From the NCBI RefSeq assembly GCF_022568775.1, contig NZ_JAKZHW010000002.1:633501-697500 (forward strand): a DNA stretch of 64,000 nt, in the 5' to 3' direction. The notes below the pieces were generated by a model, which was not told the origin of the DNA, did no database searches, and saw nothing but the letters and a program-made list of their open reading frames with translations. The position numbers and the translations under genes are program-made. Source of the DNA: Sphingomonas telluris. GTDB taxonomy: Bacteria; Pseudomonadota; Alphaproteobacteria; Sphingomonadales; Sphingomonadaceae. This document shows, one piece after another, positions 26,219 to 36,163 of this stretch. How positions within the stretch are numbered: the stretch's first letter is position 1; each line of letters opens with the position of its first letter.

Positions 26219-27526
26219 TTAATCCAGTTCGCCGAGCAGGGTGTTCACCCGATTCTCGGCCTGGCGAAGCGCCACGTCAATCGGCTTCTGTCCCGTATAG
26301 GCAGCCGCCATTTCCTCGCCGACGATCCCCTCGATCGCGTTCTGCCGCCGGACGTAACCGGGCAGCGGGCGGCCCATCTGGGCTAGCGGCGAAATGTCCT
26401 CGCGGTGCGGGAGGGACCTGAACCGGGGGTCGTCGAGCACCGCCTTGAAGGCGGGCAAGTGGCCGGTGCGCGTCCAGTCGTAATTGTGATCGGCCATGAA
26501 GCGGAAAAAACGCGCGATCGCCGTCCGCTGCTGCTGCGTCCGGTTGCGCTTGGGCACGATCCATGTGTGGCCGCTGACGAACTCCACCCGCTGACCCCAA
26601 AGGCGGGGATAAGGGAAGACGGCGTAGCTGTTGAAGAGCGGCCGGCCGGGCGTCGTCGCCTCCTTCTCGAACGTGCCGAGCATCCAAGTGCCCGTCGGAT
26701 AGATGCCCCCCTCCCCGTTGATGAACGCCGCGATCGCCGCGGGCGTGTCCATGTTCTGCGTGCCGAGCCGCTCGTCGTTGATGCGCTTGAAGAAGGTCGC
26801 GACCGAATGACCGATCGGCGTGGCGAGGCGGACATGCTTCGCGTCCGGGAAAAGCACGGCGCCCTCGGCCATCATGTAAGTGAACTGGTTGCGCGCCGCG
26901 TAGGCGGGGTCGGCGACGTTACTCTGGATGAGGTAGGGCTTGCCGGTGCGCTCCTGAAACTGGCGCGCCTGCTTCAGCAATTCCTCGGCGGAATTCGGAA
27001 GCACCGGCTTGCCGCCGCGCATCAGTCCCGCCTTCGCGAACAGGGCCGTGTTGATGTGGAAGAGCCCGCCATGCGTGTCCCACGGCAGCGCATAGATGCG
27101 GTTGTCGATCGTGACTGCCAGGCGCGTCGCATCGGTGAAGTCGCTTGGACTGATGTGCGCCTCCTTAAGGAACGGTTCGACCGGCTCGAGCAGCCCGTCC
27201 GATGCGTAATCGGAGATGACTCCGGAGTGCATCGTCACCAGGTCCGGCGGGTCGCGAGCCGCAATCTGCGCCGTCAGCTGGGGATAGCCCGGCCAGGCGA
27301 TGACGTTCACGTCGATATGGACGTCCGGGTTCTCGGCGTTGAAGCGGTTGATGAGCGCGGTCATGATTCCGCACTCGCCCTCCGCCTTCGCGACGTCAGT
27401 GGCGCCGCCATATTCGGCGCCGCACTCTCCAAAGAAGCGCTGGAGGTAGATGTGGGTCTTGCCGTCGTTCGGCGAGCAGCTGCCCAGCGCAAGCGCGGCG
27501 CAGATGGCCAGCAGCAGTCGTTTCAT
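26219..27526 (-). CDS. Sugar ABC transporter substrate-binding lipoprotein
   Basis: 435 residues from the ATG at 27526; the longer frame to 28270 lies inside the permease gene. The lipobox LGSC makes it a membrane-anchored binding protein. The body follows the extracellular solute-binding family 1 pattern: VIAWPGYPQLTAQIA, NRIYALPWDTHG, GEGGIYPTGTWMLG and the C-terminal ANG-type helices. It would hand a sugar or oligosaccharide to the two permeases encoded just upstream. The start overlaps the upstream permease stop by four bases. The operon runs ATPase, permease, permease, binding protein. Confidence 0.92.
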   Translation of the reverse strand: MKRLLLAICAALALGSCSPNDGKTHIYLQRFFGECGAEYGGATDVAKAEGECGIMTALINRFNAENPDVHIDVNVIAWPGYPQLTAQIAARDPPDLVTMHSGVISDYASDGLLEPVEPFLKEAHISPSDFTDATRLAVTIDNRIYALPWDTHGGLFHINTALFAKAGLMRGGKPVLPNSAEELLKQARQFQERTGKPYLIQSNVADPAYAARNQFTYMMAEGAVLFPDAKHVRLATPIGHSVATFFKRINDERLGTQNMDTPAAIAAFINGEGGIYPTGTWMLGTFEKEATTPGRPLFNSYAVFPYPRLWGQRVEFVSGHTWIVPKRNRTQQQRTAIARFFRFMADHNYDWTRTGHLPAFKAVLDDPRFRSLPHREDISPLAQMGRPLPGYVRRQNAIEGIVGEEMAAAYTGQKPIDVALRQAENRVNTLLGELD

Positions 27527-28368
27527 CGGACCGCCGCGCCGGCCATCGCGCGGACGATCTGCTTCTGGAAGACGATGTAGACGATGAAGATCGGGACCGA
27601 TGCGAATACCGCCTGCGCCATCAGGAACCCGAGGCCGCTCGTCTGCGCATAGTTCATCTGGCTCGCCGCGAGCCCGACGGTCAGAGTGTACATGTTGCTG
27701 CGCGTCGCGGAGATCAGCGGCCACCAATAATCGTTCCACGACCCTAGGAAGGTGAAGACGGCGAGAGTCGACTGTGCCGGGATCGTCAGCGGCAGGATGA
27801 CCGACCGGAAGATCTTCCAGCGCGACGCTCCGTCGAGCATTGCCGCCTCGTCCAGTTCCTTCGGAATCGCGCGCATGTAGGTCGTCATGAAGAACACGCC
27901 GAACGGCGCGACGAGGCCGGGCAGGACGAGTCCCGGATAGCTGTTGTGGAGGTGCAGCCAGGCGAACAGCTGGTGCTGCGGCAGGATGACCGCCTGGCTC
28001 GGGATCGCGAGGCCGACCAGTACGAAAACGAACAAGGTCCGGCGGAACGGGAATTCGAGCCGGGCGAAACCGTACCCGGCTAGGCTTGCGAGGATCAGGA
28101 CGCCCGCCGTCGTGCAGAGCGACACGATTATGCTGTTGAGCAGCCAGCGCATGGTCGAGCTGTTGCCGAAGATCGCGGCGTAGTTTTCGAGCGTGTAGGG
28201 CGGATGGAAGGCCGCGCCGCTGTTGCCGACGAGCGACGCATTGCTCTTGAGCGAGAGCAGCAGCGCCCACAGCAAGGGCGACACCATCAGGATCGCGCCG
28301 ATGGTCAGCGCAACATAGCCCGCGCGCGTCAGCCGGGCGCGATCAACCTGCGCGGCCACGTCCGCCAA
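27523..28368 (-). CDS. Sugar ABC transporter permease (MalG-like)
   Basis: 281 residues with six predicted membrane segments and the cytoplasmic EAA loop (LDEAAMLDGASRWKIFRSVI) that contacts the ATPase. It is the second permease of the carbohydrate uptake importer (CUT1 type). The gene overlaps the upstream permease by 26 bases and the downstream binding-protein gene by four, indicating a tightly coupled operon. Substrate is inferred only from the neighbouring GH43 and receptor genes. Confidence 0.93.
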   Translation of the reverse strand: MADVAAQVDRARLTRAGYVALTIGAILMVSPLLWALLLSLKSNASLVGNSGAAFHPPYTLENYAAIFGNSSTMRWLLNSIIVSLCTTAGVLILASLAGYGFARLEFPFRRTLFVFVLVGLAIPSQAVILPQHQLFAWLHLHNSYPGLVLPGLVAPFGVFFMTTYMRAIPKELDEAAMLDGASRWKIFRSVILPLTIPAQSTLAVFTFLGSWNDYWWPLISATRSNMYTLTVGLAASQMNYAQTSGLGFLMAQAVFASVPIFIVYIVFQKQIVRAMAGAAVR

Positions 28369-29227
28369 CCCGCATCTGGCCGGTCGCCCAATATTGGGTG
28401 AGCGTCACGGCGAGGATGATCAGGAACAGCACTTCCGCTGCGGCGCTGGCGTAGCCGAGCTCCCAGCGGCCAAAGGCGCTTTCAAAGAGGAAGAGGACGG
28501 CCGTGCGCGATGCCCCGCTCGGGCCGCCGGCCGTCAGCAATTGCGACTGGCCGAACATCTGCAGCTGGGCCGCAGTCTGCAGCATGACGACGAGGATCAA
28601 CGTGCGCTTCAGCGACGGCAACGTAATGCGAGAGAAGGTCGTCCAGCGGCTCGCGCGGTCGAGCGCCGCGGCCTCGTACATGTCCTGCGGAATCTGCTGC
28701 AGCCCAGCCAAGAACAGCAGCATCGGAAAGCCGACCGACCACCAGATCGTCGTGATCGCCAGCGCCGGAAGCACGAGGTGCACGTCGCTGAGGAAGGGCA
28801 GGGGCTCCCAGCCAAGGCTCTTCCAGATTTCACCCAGCAGTCCGGCGTCCGGCGCCAGGACGAAGCGCCAGATGAGGGTGACGATGGTGACGGACAGAAC
28901 CGCCGACGAGAAGAAGATGCCGCGGATGAACGCGGCCGTCCGGCCCGCTCGGTTCAGCGCCAGCGCCAAAGCCAGCGCGATCACTGTCAGCGGCGGAACG
29001 ATCATCAGCGTGACGAGGAAGGTGTTGATCAGCGACTGCTGGAAGATCGGATCGCCGAACAACCGCTCGTAATTGCCGAAGCCGATGAAGTGCCCCGGCC
29101 CGAACAGCTCGATGCGGAAGAGACTCAGCCACAGGCCGCGAAGCAGCGGGAAGATCAGGATGGCGCTGTAGACGAACAGGAACGGCGCAACGAAGAGCAG
29201 GCCTTCCCAGCGCCGCGACTGGGTCAT
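28343..29227 (-). CDS. Sugar ABC transporter permease (MalF-like)
   Basis: 294 residues with six predicted membrane segments; the EAA loop is MYEAAALDRASRWTTFSRIT. It pairs with the MalG-like permease to form the membrane channel of the importer. It lacks the long second periplasmic loop of E. coli MalF, as usual in CUT1 permeases other than maltose. The start overlaps the ATPase gene end by four bases. Confidence 0.93.
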   Translation of the reverse strand: MTQSRRWEGLLFVAPFLFVYSAILIFPLLRGLWLSLFRIELFGPGHFIGFGNYERLFGDPIFQQSLINTFLVTLMIVPPLTVIALALALALNRAGRTAAFIRGIFFSSAVLSVTIVTLIWRFVLAPDAGLLGEIWKSLGWEPLPFLSDVHLVLPALAITTIWWSVGFPMLLFLAGLQQIPQDMYEAAALDRASRWTTFSRITLPSLKRTLILVVMLQTAAQLQMFGQSQLLTAGGPSGASRTAVLFLFESAFGRWELGYASAAAEVLFLIILAVTLTQYWATGQMRVGGRGRAG

Positions 29228-30306
29228 TCCGCCCGCCGATGATAGCCTGTGCCGTCAGGCCCGAAGAGGTGGGCACGCTCGCCGTCGATGGTCAGCGGCA
29301 CAAGCTCGCCGACGCGAACGCCGGTCATTCCGGAATCCTCGGCCGTGATCGAACGTCCGTCCTTCAGCTTGCCGTAGATGATCGACCGCTCCCCAAGGCG
29401 TTCGACCAGCAGGACTTCGGCGGTCGTCGCGCTCTCGCTCTTGGCGACGCGGACGTGCTCGGGTCGCAGGCCGATCTCGACGTCGTCTGCAGGCAAACCG
29501 TCGCGCGGGACCGCGGTCTGAACGACGGTGCCGTCACCGAGCTTAACCTTCGCCACCGGGCCATCGTCCAGGATGATCGCCGGTGCCAGCGACATGGCGG
29601 GAGAGCCGACGAAGCGCGCCACGAACGTGTTCGCCGGCCGGCTGTAGATCTCGACAGGCGTGGCGACCTGCTGGATGCGGCGGTCGTTGAACACGACGAT
29701 GCGGTCCGCGAGCGTCATCGCTTCGGCCTGGTCGTGGGTGACCATGATCATTGCTGCCTCTACGCGCTGGCGAAGCTGGGCGAGCTCGACCCGGGTGCGC
29801 AGCCGCAAGGCTGCGTCGAGGTTCGATAGAGGCTCGTCGAGCAGGAACAGCTTCGGGCGCTTGACGATCGCGCGGCCGATCGCGACGCGCTGGCGCTGCC
29901 CGCCCGAAAGCTGGTCGGGCTTGCGCTCGAGCAGTTGTTCGATCTCGAGGACTCGCGCCGCGTCGTCGACCAGCGTGTCGATCTCGGCGCGTGGAACGCG
30001 GGCGTTCCGGAGGCCAAACGCCATGTTCTCCCGCACCGACATGTGAGGGTAGAGCGCGTATTGCTGGAACACCATCGCCACGCCGCGCTCACCGGGCGGG
30101 AGCGTGTCGATGCGTCGCCCTTCCAGCCAGACTTCGCCCGCATCCGCGGTCTCCAGCCCGGCGATGATACGAAGGAGCGTCGACTTGCCCGAACCCGAGG
30201 GGCCGAGGAAGGCGATGAACTCGCGCGACTGAAGGGTCAGGGAAACTTCGTCGAGGACTGGGGTCGCGCCGAACGCCTTGCGGATGTTCTTCAGCTCGAG
30301 GCTCAA
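29224..30306 (-). CDS. Sugar ABC transporter ATP-binding protein (MsmK/UgpC-like)
   Basis: 360 residues from a TTG at 30306, which has AGGAG eight bases upstream (complement of 30313-30317) and places the protein start at the usual LELKNIRKAFG. The longer frame to 30357 has no better site. Motifs are Walker A GPSGSGKST, the Q-loop, signature LSGGQRQRVA, Walker B LFLLDEP and a TOBE-like C-terminal domain (VEIGLRPEHV). MsmK-type ATPases often serve several importers, but here the full importer is encoded in one operon. A 5-bp-arm inverted repeat lies about 52 bases upstream of the TTG. Confidence 0.93.
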   Translation of the reverse strand: MSLELKNIRKAFGATPVLDEVSLTLQSREFIAFLGPSGSGKSTLLRIIAGLETADAGEVWLEGRRIDTLPPGERGVAMVFQQYALYPHMSVRENMAFGLRNARVPRAEIDTLVDDAARVLEIEQLLERKPDQLSGGQRQRVAIGRAIVKRPKLFLLDEPLSNLDAALRLRTRVELAQLRQRVEAAMIMVTHDQAEAMTLADRIVVFNDRRIQQVATPVEIYSRPANTFVARFVGSPAMSLAPAIILDDGPVAKVKLGDGTVVQTAVPRDGLPADDVEIGLRPEHVRVAKSESATTAEVLLVERLGERSIIYGKLKDGRSITAEDSGMTGVRVGELVPLTIDGERAHLFGPDGTGYHRRAE

Positions 30307-30461
30307 CGCACACTCCTCTCCCGCGGCGACTTCTACAGAAAGGCCGTTGGGCTGCAACGCCTTAGGTTAGGCGCTTCGGCGTAGAGCGCGACGGATTGAT
30401 GAGAACCAAAAGTATGGCATCATGACCGGACTTCCCGGCGCATCGGGGAAGAGGGGGAAAT

Positions 30462-30947
30462 ATGTCGACACACCGGCTTACGGCGAGTGTGCTTATGCTT
30501 TGCCTGGCGTTGCAGGCCTGCTCATCGAGACCTCGAGAATTCACGCCTGAGCTCGCAAGGGCTCCGGATAGCCAATCCGACTTCGAGACTGCCTATGGGA
30601 CCTGTCAGCAGTTGCTCGTCGAAGGCAAGCTGGACTCCAGCGGCAGAGGCGTTTCGGCAGCAGCGGGCGCGGGGGCCGGGGCCGGAACAGCGGCGGTCGG
30701 CGCTGCAACGGCGACGGCCGTGGGCGGCTATGGCGGGCTCGCGCTTGCCAGCGCCACCATCGTCCTGCTGCCTTTCGCAGTGCTTGGCGGGGCGTGGGGA
30801 ATGTCGCGGATGAAGCGCGCGAAGAAGGAGCACGCGATCCAGACGGCGCTTCGGGGATGCCTGCACGAACGCGGGTATGAGGTCGCCAGCTGGACCAAGG
30901 CGCCGAAGAAGAAAGGCGTCCCTGTGGCCGACCTCGCGAGCAAGTGA
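30462..30947 (+). CDS. Small lipoprotein with glycine-zipper-like segment
   Basis: 161 residues with a lipoprotein signal (MLCLALQAC). After a polar part (DSQSDFETAYGTCQQLL) comes an Ala/Gly-rich stretch (AAAGAGAGAGTAAVGAAT) and one hydrophobic segment (LALASATIVLLPFAVLGG), then a basic helix. This is the glycine-zipper layout of small envelope proteins. Function unknown. The upstream region contains an inverted repeat (CTTCCC and GGGAAG arms) just before the ribosome-binding site. It is divergent from the ABC importer operon and convergent with a membrane-protein gene. Confidence 0.7.
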   Translation: MSTHRLTASVLMLCLALQACSSRPREFTPELARAPDSQSDFETAYGTCQQLLVEGKLDSSGRGVSAAAGAGAGAGTAAVGAATATAVGGYGGLALASATIVLLPFAVLGGAWGMSRMKRAKKEHAIQTALRGCLHERGYEVASWTKAPKKKGVPVADLASK

Positions 30948-30958
30948 GGCGCGGCGTC

Positions 30959-31357
30959 TTAGGCCGTCTCAGCCAGCGGATCGTGAACGAAGACCAGCCA
31001 GGCGAAGCTGACCGCTAGTAGCGCGAACGTGGCGGCTACGACGGTGACCGCCAGCGGCAGGTCGCCGGAGATGGCCGGCTTTCCCAATGAGAGCGCTGCC
31101 GTGAGGAACAGCAGCAGATTCCCGATGCCGGTCGGCCGCGCATAGATTCCGCCGATCCGGTTTCCACGGCTCATCCAATTTAGCGCCGCAAATCCCAGCG
31201 AGCCGCTTCCGGCGAGCTGAACCATGAGAGGCATGGAGCGCGACGGAGCGGGGTCGAGCAGCCGCGCCACCTCATCTGCCGCGAAAAGCGCTGCCCCGCC
31301 GGCGATGAACAGGATGAGGGCGCTCAGGGTGAGGATGAAGCGCCCGGGCGTTTTCAC
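30959..31357 (-). CDS. Four-helix membrane protein of unknown function
   Basis: 132 residues with four predicted membrane segments (FILTLSALILFIAGGAALFA, MPLMVQLAGSGSLGFAAL, GIGNLLLFLTAALSL, LAVTVVAATFALLAVSFAWL). No named domain is recognised. The start overlaps the end of the upstream M20 peptidase gene by four bases, so it is probably translated from the same messenger. The function may relate to that peptidase or be independent; the sequence does not decide. Confidence 0.72.
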   Translation of the reverse strand: MKTPGRFILTLSALILFIAGGAALFAADEVARLLDPAPSRSMPLMVQLAGSGSLGFAALNWMSRGNRIGGIYARPTGIGNLLLFLTAALSLGKPAISGDLPLAVTVVAATFALLAVSFAWLVFVHDPLAETA

Positions 31358-32658
31358 CGCCGCTCCTTCGAAAGCCGGCTCATCAGAATGGCCGCCCGCT
31401 TCGCCTGGCGGGAGATCGACGGGATGTCGACGGACTCGCCCGGCGCATGGCTGCCTGCGCCAGCCGGCCCGAGCCCGACCAGGCCATCCACGTCCTTGGC
31501 GACGAAGCTGATGTCGCCCGCGCCGCGATCCATTGGATCGAGCTCACCCATTTGCGGCAGGCCCATGTCCGTGTTGATACGGTTGAGGCGCGCAAGAATG
31601 GCCCGATTGCCTTCGGTCGGCGCCATCGGCGGATAGCCGCCCTTGTCGAAGCTGATCTGCGCTTTCGTGCCGGGCAGCGACTGGGCCACGATCGTCATCA
31701 TCCGCGCTTTCGTGCGATCGATCTGGTCCTGCGAGATGGCGCGGAGATCGCCGCGCGCGACGGCGGTCGCGGCAATGATGTTGGACTTGCCGGTTGCGTT
31801 GAGACGGATGCGGCCGGCGTCCAGTTCAGCCGATGCCCCACCACCAATCAGGCCGACGTTATAGGTCAGCTTGTCCTCGCCGAGTTCACGGCGGAACGTG
31901 TCGATGATCCGGGCGAGCTCATAGATCGCGCCATAGCCCGGATGCATGACGGTGCTCGAATGGCCGGTATTGCCGGTGACGGTCACCGTCCAGCTGTCGG
32001 AGCTGCGGCGAGCGGTCGAGCCCATGTCCTGCTCGTTCTTCCGAGCGAGCCCTTCGAAATCGAGCGCGACGTCGGCCCATTTGCCGGCCTCGATCAGCGG
32101 CGCGCGCGTGACCTCGATCGGGTCGCCAGCGTCTTCCTCGTCGCCCGTCAGGACGACCGTGATGTCCGCATTCTTGAGCGTTCCGGCCGCCTTCATTGCC
32201 CGGAGCGAGGCGATCATCACGGCCATGCCGCCCTTGTCGTCGCCCGAGCCCGGTCCGATCCCGCGATCGCCCTTGAGCTCCCATTTCTGAAAGGGAGAGT
32301 CCGGCTCGAACACTGTGTCGAGGTGGCCGATCAGCAGCATGCGCTTGTCGCGGCCATTGCCCTTGTGGCGCGCGACGATGTGGCCGGCGCGGCCGGCGGC
32401 CTTCATGTCGATCGAGTCGACCTTGAATCCGAGCGGCTCCAGCTCCGAACGAAGCATCTTGCCGACGGCTTCCACGCCCGGCGAGTTCAGGCTTCCGCTA
32501 TTCTGGTTCACCCAGGTGGCGAGCATGTCGACCGTGCGCTGCTGCTCGGCATCGACGGTCTGAACCATCTTCTGCTCGGCCGAGGAAAGCTCGGCTGCGG
32601 CGGGCGTGGCGAACAAGGCGAAGGCGGCGGCAACCGCCGGGAGGAGACGCGGACTCAT
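31354..32658 (-). CDS. Exported M20-family metallopeptidase (carboxypeptidase G2-like)
   Basis: 434 residues with a signal peptide (LLPAVAAAFALFATPAAA) and a two-zinc M20 fold. Metal and catalytic motifs are LLIGHLDTVF (His and Asp), GSGDDKGG (bridging Asp), TGDEEDAG (catalytic Glu pair) and the late GAGSHAPGE. The dimerisation domain contains GNTGHSST. It is like glutamate carboxypeptidase (CPG2), which removes C-terminal glutamate from folates or peptides in the periplasm. Substrate is an inference from the family. Confidence 0.9.
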   Translation of the reverse strand: MSPRLLPAVAAAFALFATPAAAELSSAEQKMVQTVDAEQQRTVDMLATWVNQNSGSLNSPGVEAVGKMLRSELEPLGFKVDSIDMKAAGRAGHIVARHKGNGRDKRMLLIGHLDTVFEPDSPFQKWELKGDRGIGPGSGDDKGGMAVMIASLRAMKAAGTLKNADITVVLTGDEEDAGDPIEVTRAPLIEAGKWADVALDFEGLARKNEQDMGSTARRSSDSWTVTVTGNTGHSSTVMHPGYGAIYELARIIDTFRRELGEDKLTYNVGLIGGGASAELDAGRIRLNATGKSNIIAATAVARGDLRAISQDQIDRTKARMMTIVAQSLPGTKAQISFDKGGYPPMAPTEGNRAILARLNRINTDMGLPQMGELDPMDRGAGDISFVAKDVDGLVGLGPAGAGSHAPGESVDIPSISRQAKRAAILMSRLSKERR

Positions 32659-32689
32659 TCTATTGGGTCTAGCGGCGCTCGGCTCAGGG

Positions 32690-33526
32690 TCAAAGCCGCT
32701 CGGCGTGCCAGCGGATGTGGTCGGCCATGAAGGTCGAGATAAAGTAGTAGCTGTGGTCGTATCCCTCGCGCAGGTTCAGCGCGAGGCGGATGCCGGCCGC
32801 ATCGCAGGCACGCTCCAGCAGCTCCGGTCGCAGCTCCTTTTCGAGGAACGGGTCGGCGGTACCGATGTCGACCAGCAATTCGTCGAGCCGGGCGCCGTCT
32901 TCGATCAGCGCGACGGCATCATGCTTGCGCCATGCCTGCTCGTCCGGGCCCAGGTAGCCCGCGAGCGCCTTGTGCCCCCAGGGCACCTGGCTCGGAGCGA
33001 CGATCGGCGCGAAGGCCGAAGTGCTGCGAAAGCGGCCGGGATTGCGCAGCGACACGGTCAGTGCACCGTGCCCGCCCATCGAATGCCCGGTGATCCCCTG
33101 CCGGTCTATGTCCACCGGGAACTCGGCGGCGACGAGCGCGGGAAGCTCCTCCGTCACATAGGTCCACATGCGGAAGTGCTGCGACCAAGGCTCCTGCGTC
33201 GCGTCGACGTAAAAGCCGGCACCCTGACCGAAGTCATAGTCCTCGGCATTCGGCACACCTTCGCCGCGCGGGCTCGTGTCCGGCGCGACGAACACGATGC
33301 CGTGCTCGGCGCAGGCGGCGCGATACTCGCCCTTCTCCGTGACGTTCGCGTGGGTGCAGGTAAGTCCGGACAAGTACCAGAGCACCGGCAGATTCCCCCC
33401 ATTCCCCGCCTGCGGCGGGAGGAAGATCGAGAAGGTCATGTCGGTGCCAGTAGCCGACGACGCATGCTTGACGACGAGTTGGCGCCCCCCGTGCGAGCGG
33501 GCTTCGCTTGTGATCTCGAGGCTCAC
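32690..33526 (-). CDS. fghA: S-formylglutathione hydrolase
   Basis: 278 residues from a GTG at 33526 that overlaps the stop of the VOC gene (GTGA). It has an alpha/beta-hydrolase esterase fold with nucleophile GHSMGGHGAL, the PDTSPRGEGV block and a C-terminal DHSYYFIS (His). The enzyme hydrolyses S-formylglutathione to formate and glutathione, the second step of glutathione-dependent formaldehyde detoxification, after the dehydrogenase encoded at 34278. The two genes belong to one operon with a VOC and a cupin gene between them. Confidence 0.93.
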   Translation of the reverse strand: MSLEITSEARSHGGRQLVVKHASSATGTDMTFSIFLPPQAGNGGNLPVLWYLSGLTCTHANVTEKGEYRAACAEHGIVFVAPDTSPRGEGVPNAEDYDFGQGAGFYVDATQEPWSQHFRMWTYVTEELPALVAAEFPVDIDRQGITGHSMGGHGALTVSLRNPGRFRSTSAFAPIVAPSQVPWGHKALAGYLGPDEQAWRKHDAVALIEDGARLDELLVDIGTADPFLEKELRPELLERACDAAGIRLALNLREGYDHSYYFISTFMADHIRWHAERL

Positions 33527-33909
33527 TGGTCGGCCGGGATCCGATAGAAGCCGCAGAGCTTGTTGCCGTCCGGGTCGCGCAGGTAGGCGAGGTACATCTT
33601 GCCGAACCCCGCGTCGCGAATGCCGGGCGGATCCTCGATCGCCGCGCCGCCGTTGGCGACGCCCGCCGCGTGCCACGCGTCCACCGCCTCCGGGCTTTCG
33701 GCCTTGAAGCCGATGGTGGAGCCATTGCCGTGGCTGCAGGCCTCGCCGTTGAGCGGCGGCCCGATGCCGAGCGAAGCATCCTTGTTACCCCACCAGTCGG
33801 ACTTGCCGAAGTCGGCGCCCGGCTTGAAGCCCAGCGCCCCGAGCGTCGCGTCGTAGAATTCCCTCGACCGTTCGCGGTCGCTGCATCCGAGCATGACGTG
33901 GCTGAACAT
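33523..33909 (-). CDS. VOC-family protein in the formaldehyde operon
   Basis: 128 residues, single-domain glyoxalase fold (MFSHVMLGCSDRERSREFYD to YLAYLRDPDGNKLCGFY). A site GGAGAAG lies upstream. It is encoded between the cupin gene (12 bases) and fghA (four-base overlap). The embedding suggests a job related to glutathione adducts or formaldehyde, such as isomerising or cleaving a glutathione thiohemiacetal, but that is inference. It resembles the VOC gene at 6051 only in general fold. Confidence 0.85.
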   Translation of the reverse strand: MFSHVMLGCSDRERSREFYDATLGALGFKPGADFGKSDWWGNKDASLGIGPPLNGEACSHGNGSTIGFKAESPEAVDAWHAAGVANGGAAIEDPPGIRDAGFGKMYLAYLRDPDGNKLCGFYRIPADQ

Positions 33910-33921
33910 GCGTCTTCTCCC

Positions 33922-34277
33922 CTAGATCTCGACCGCCTTGGTGGCGGTGGCTTCATCGCCCGTGTTGGGCATGTCCCGTGGATCGATCAGCAACAGCTTG
34001 GTCTCGCCGCTGCGCGATACCGGGCGGTGCTCCGTTCTCCGCGGAACGACGAACAGCTCGCCGGGCTGCAGGTGCACGGTGCGGTCGCGAAGCTCGATGT
34101 CGAGCGCGCCTTCGATCACGAGGAACAGCTCGTCGGTGTCCTCGTGCTGGTGCCAGATGAACTCGCCCTCGACCTTCACCAGGCGAACCTCATTGTCATT
34201 GTAGCGCGCCACGATCCGCGGCGCCCAATGATCGGAGAAGCTGGCCAGCTTCTCGGCGAGGTTCACCTTGTCGGCCA

Positions 34278-34278
<1 letters not shown>
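33922..34278 (-). CDS. Cupin-domain protein in the formaldehyde operon
   Basis: 118 residues from the ATG at 34278, which overlaps the adhC stop by one base (TGATG); a TTG at 34281 is less likely. Cupin motifs are GEFIWHQHEDTDELF (metal-binding His and Glu) and PGELFVVPRRTEHR, with a strand of beta-barrel sequence. It may bind a metal and act on or sense a small molecule. Its co-translation with adhC suggests a role tied to formaldehyde handling, which is unproven. Confidence 0.83.
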
Positions 34279-35390
<1,112 letters not shown>

Positions 35391-35424
35391 GGAATCGGTC
35401 CCCCAAAGTGAGATTTGCGGGTGC

Positions 35425-36102
35425 CTATGCCTCCAAGAAGCGCCGTATCCAACCGGCAACTCGCGCATTGTCGTTCGGAGCGTCGAGCGACGCCATGGCA
35501 GCATCGGGGTTCGGCACGATGTCGTAGCGTTTCTCGATCAGCGCCTTGGCGAAGGCGGGCGAGAATTCCGGATGGAATTGGAACGAGATAGCCGGGCGGT
35601 CGGTCCAGGCGAGGCCCGCGAAGGGCGTGAAGTCGGACGCAACGGTCACGTCTGTATTGGGTGGTTGGACGACCACCTGGTCCTGGTGCGACGCGGGGTC
35701 CGCGATCGAGCTTGCGGCATCCATCCAGGGTTCCTGACGAACCACATCGTAGCGATGCAGGCCTGCACCCCAACCCTTGTCGGACTTCTCGACGCGCCCG
35801 CCGAGTGCCTGCGCCATCGCCTGGTGCCCGAAGCAGATGCCGACCATCCGACTCTCTTTGGCCGAGCGGATGAACTCCAGCAGCGGCTCGATCCACGGAT
35901 GTGGATCGTAGACGCCGGCGGGCGACCCGGTGATCAGCACCGCATCGTGAGCGTTCCGGTCCGGAAATTCGCCGGCCTCAACGTCGAAGACTTCGATCTC
36001 GAATCCCCGTCCAAGCATCTCGTCGAACATTGCCGGATAGTCGCCGAACTCTTCGGCAAGCTGACCGGGCGGACGGCCGGTCTCGAGGATCGCAAGCTTC
36101 AT
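35425..36102 (-). CDS. Class I glutamine amidotransferase-family protein
   Basis: 225 residues of the GATase1 fold. The nucleophilic cysteine is in [10 protein letters not shown] and the His-Glu pair in QFHPEFS. It lacks a synthetase domain, so it resembles stand-alone GMP-synthase-glutaminase-like or GuaA-type proteins that hydrolyse gamma-glutamyl bonds of small molecules. It lies 34 bases upstream of the formaldehyde operon on the same strand and is divergent from the acyl-CoA operon. The glutamyl substrate is unknown. Confidence 0.88.
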   Translation of the reverse strand: MKLAILETGRPPGQLAEEFGDYPAMFDEMLGRGFEIEVFDVEAGEFPDRNAHDAVLITGSPAGVYDPHPWIEPLLEFIRSAKESRMVGICFGHQAMAQALGGRVEKSDKGWGAGLHRYDVVRQEPWMDAASSIADPASHQDQVVVQPPNTDVTVASDFTPFAGLAWTDRPAISFQFHPEFSPAFAKALIEKRYDIVPNPDAAMASLDAPNDNARVAGWIRRFLEA

Positions 36103-36163
36103 GGCGGCCGCCTTGCCACCTCATTGGGGTTCGGCCAATGCAGTTTCGCGAAAGGGGAGAGCG

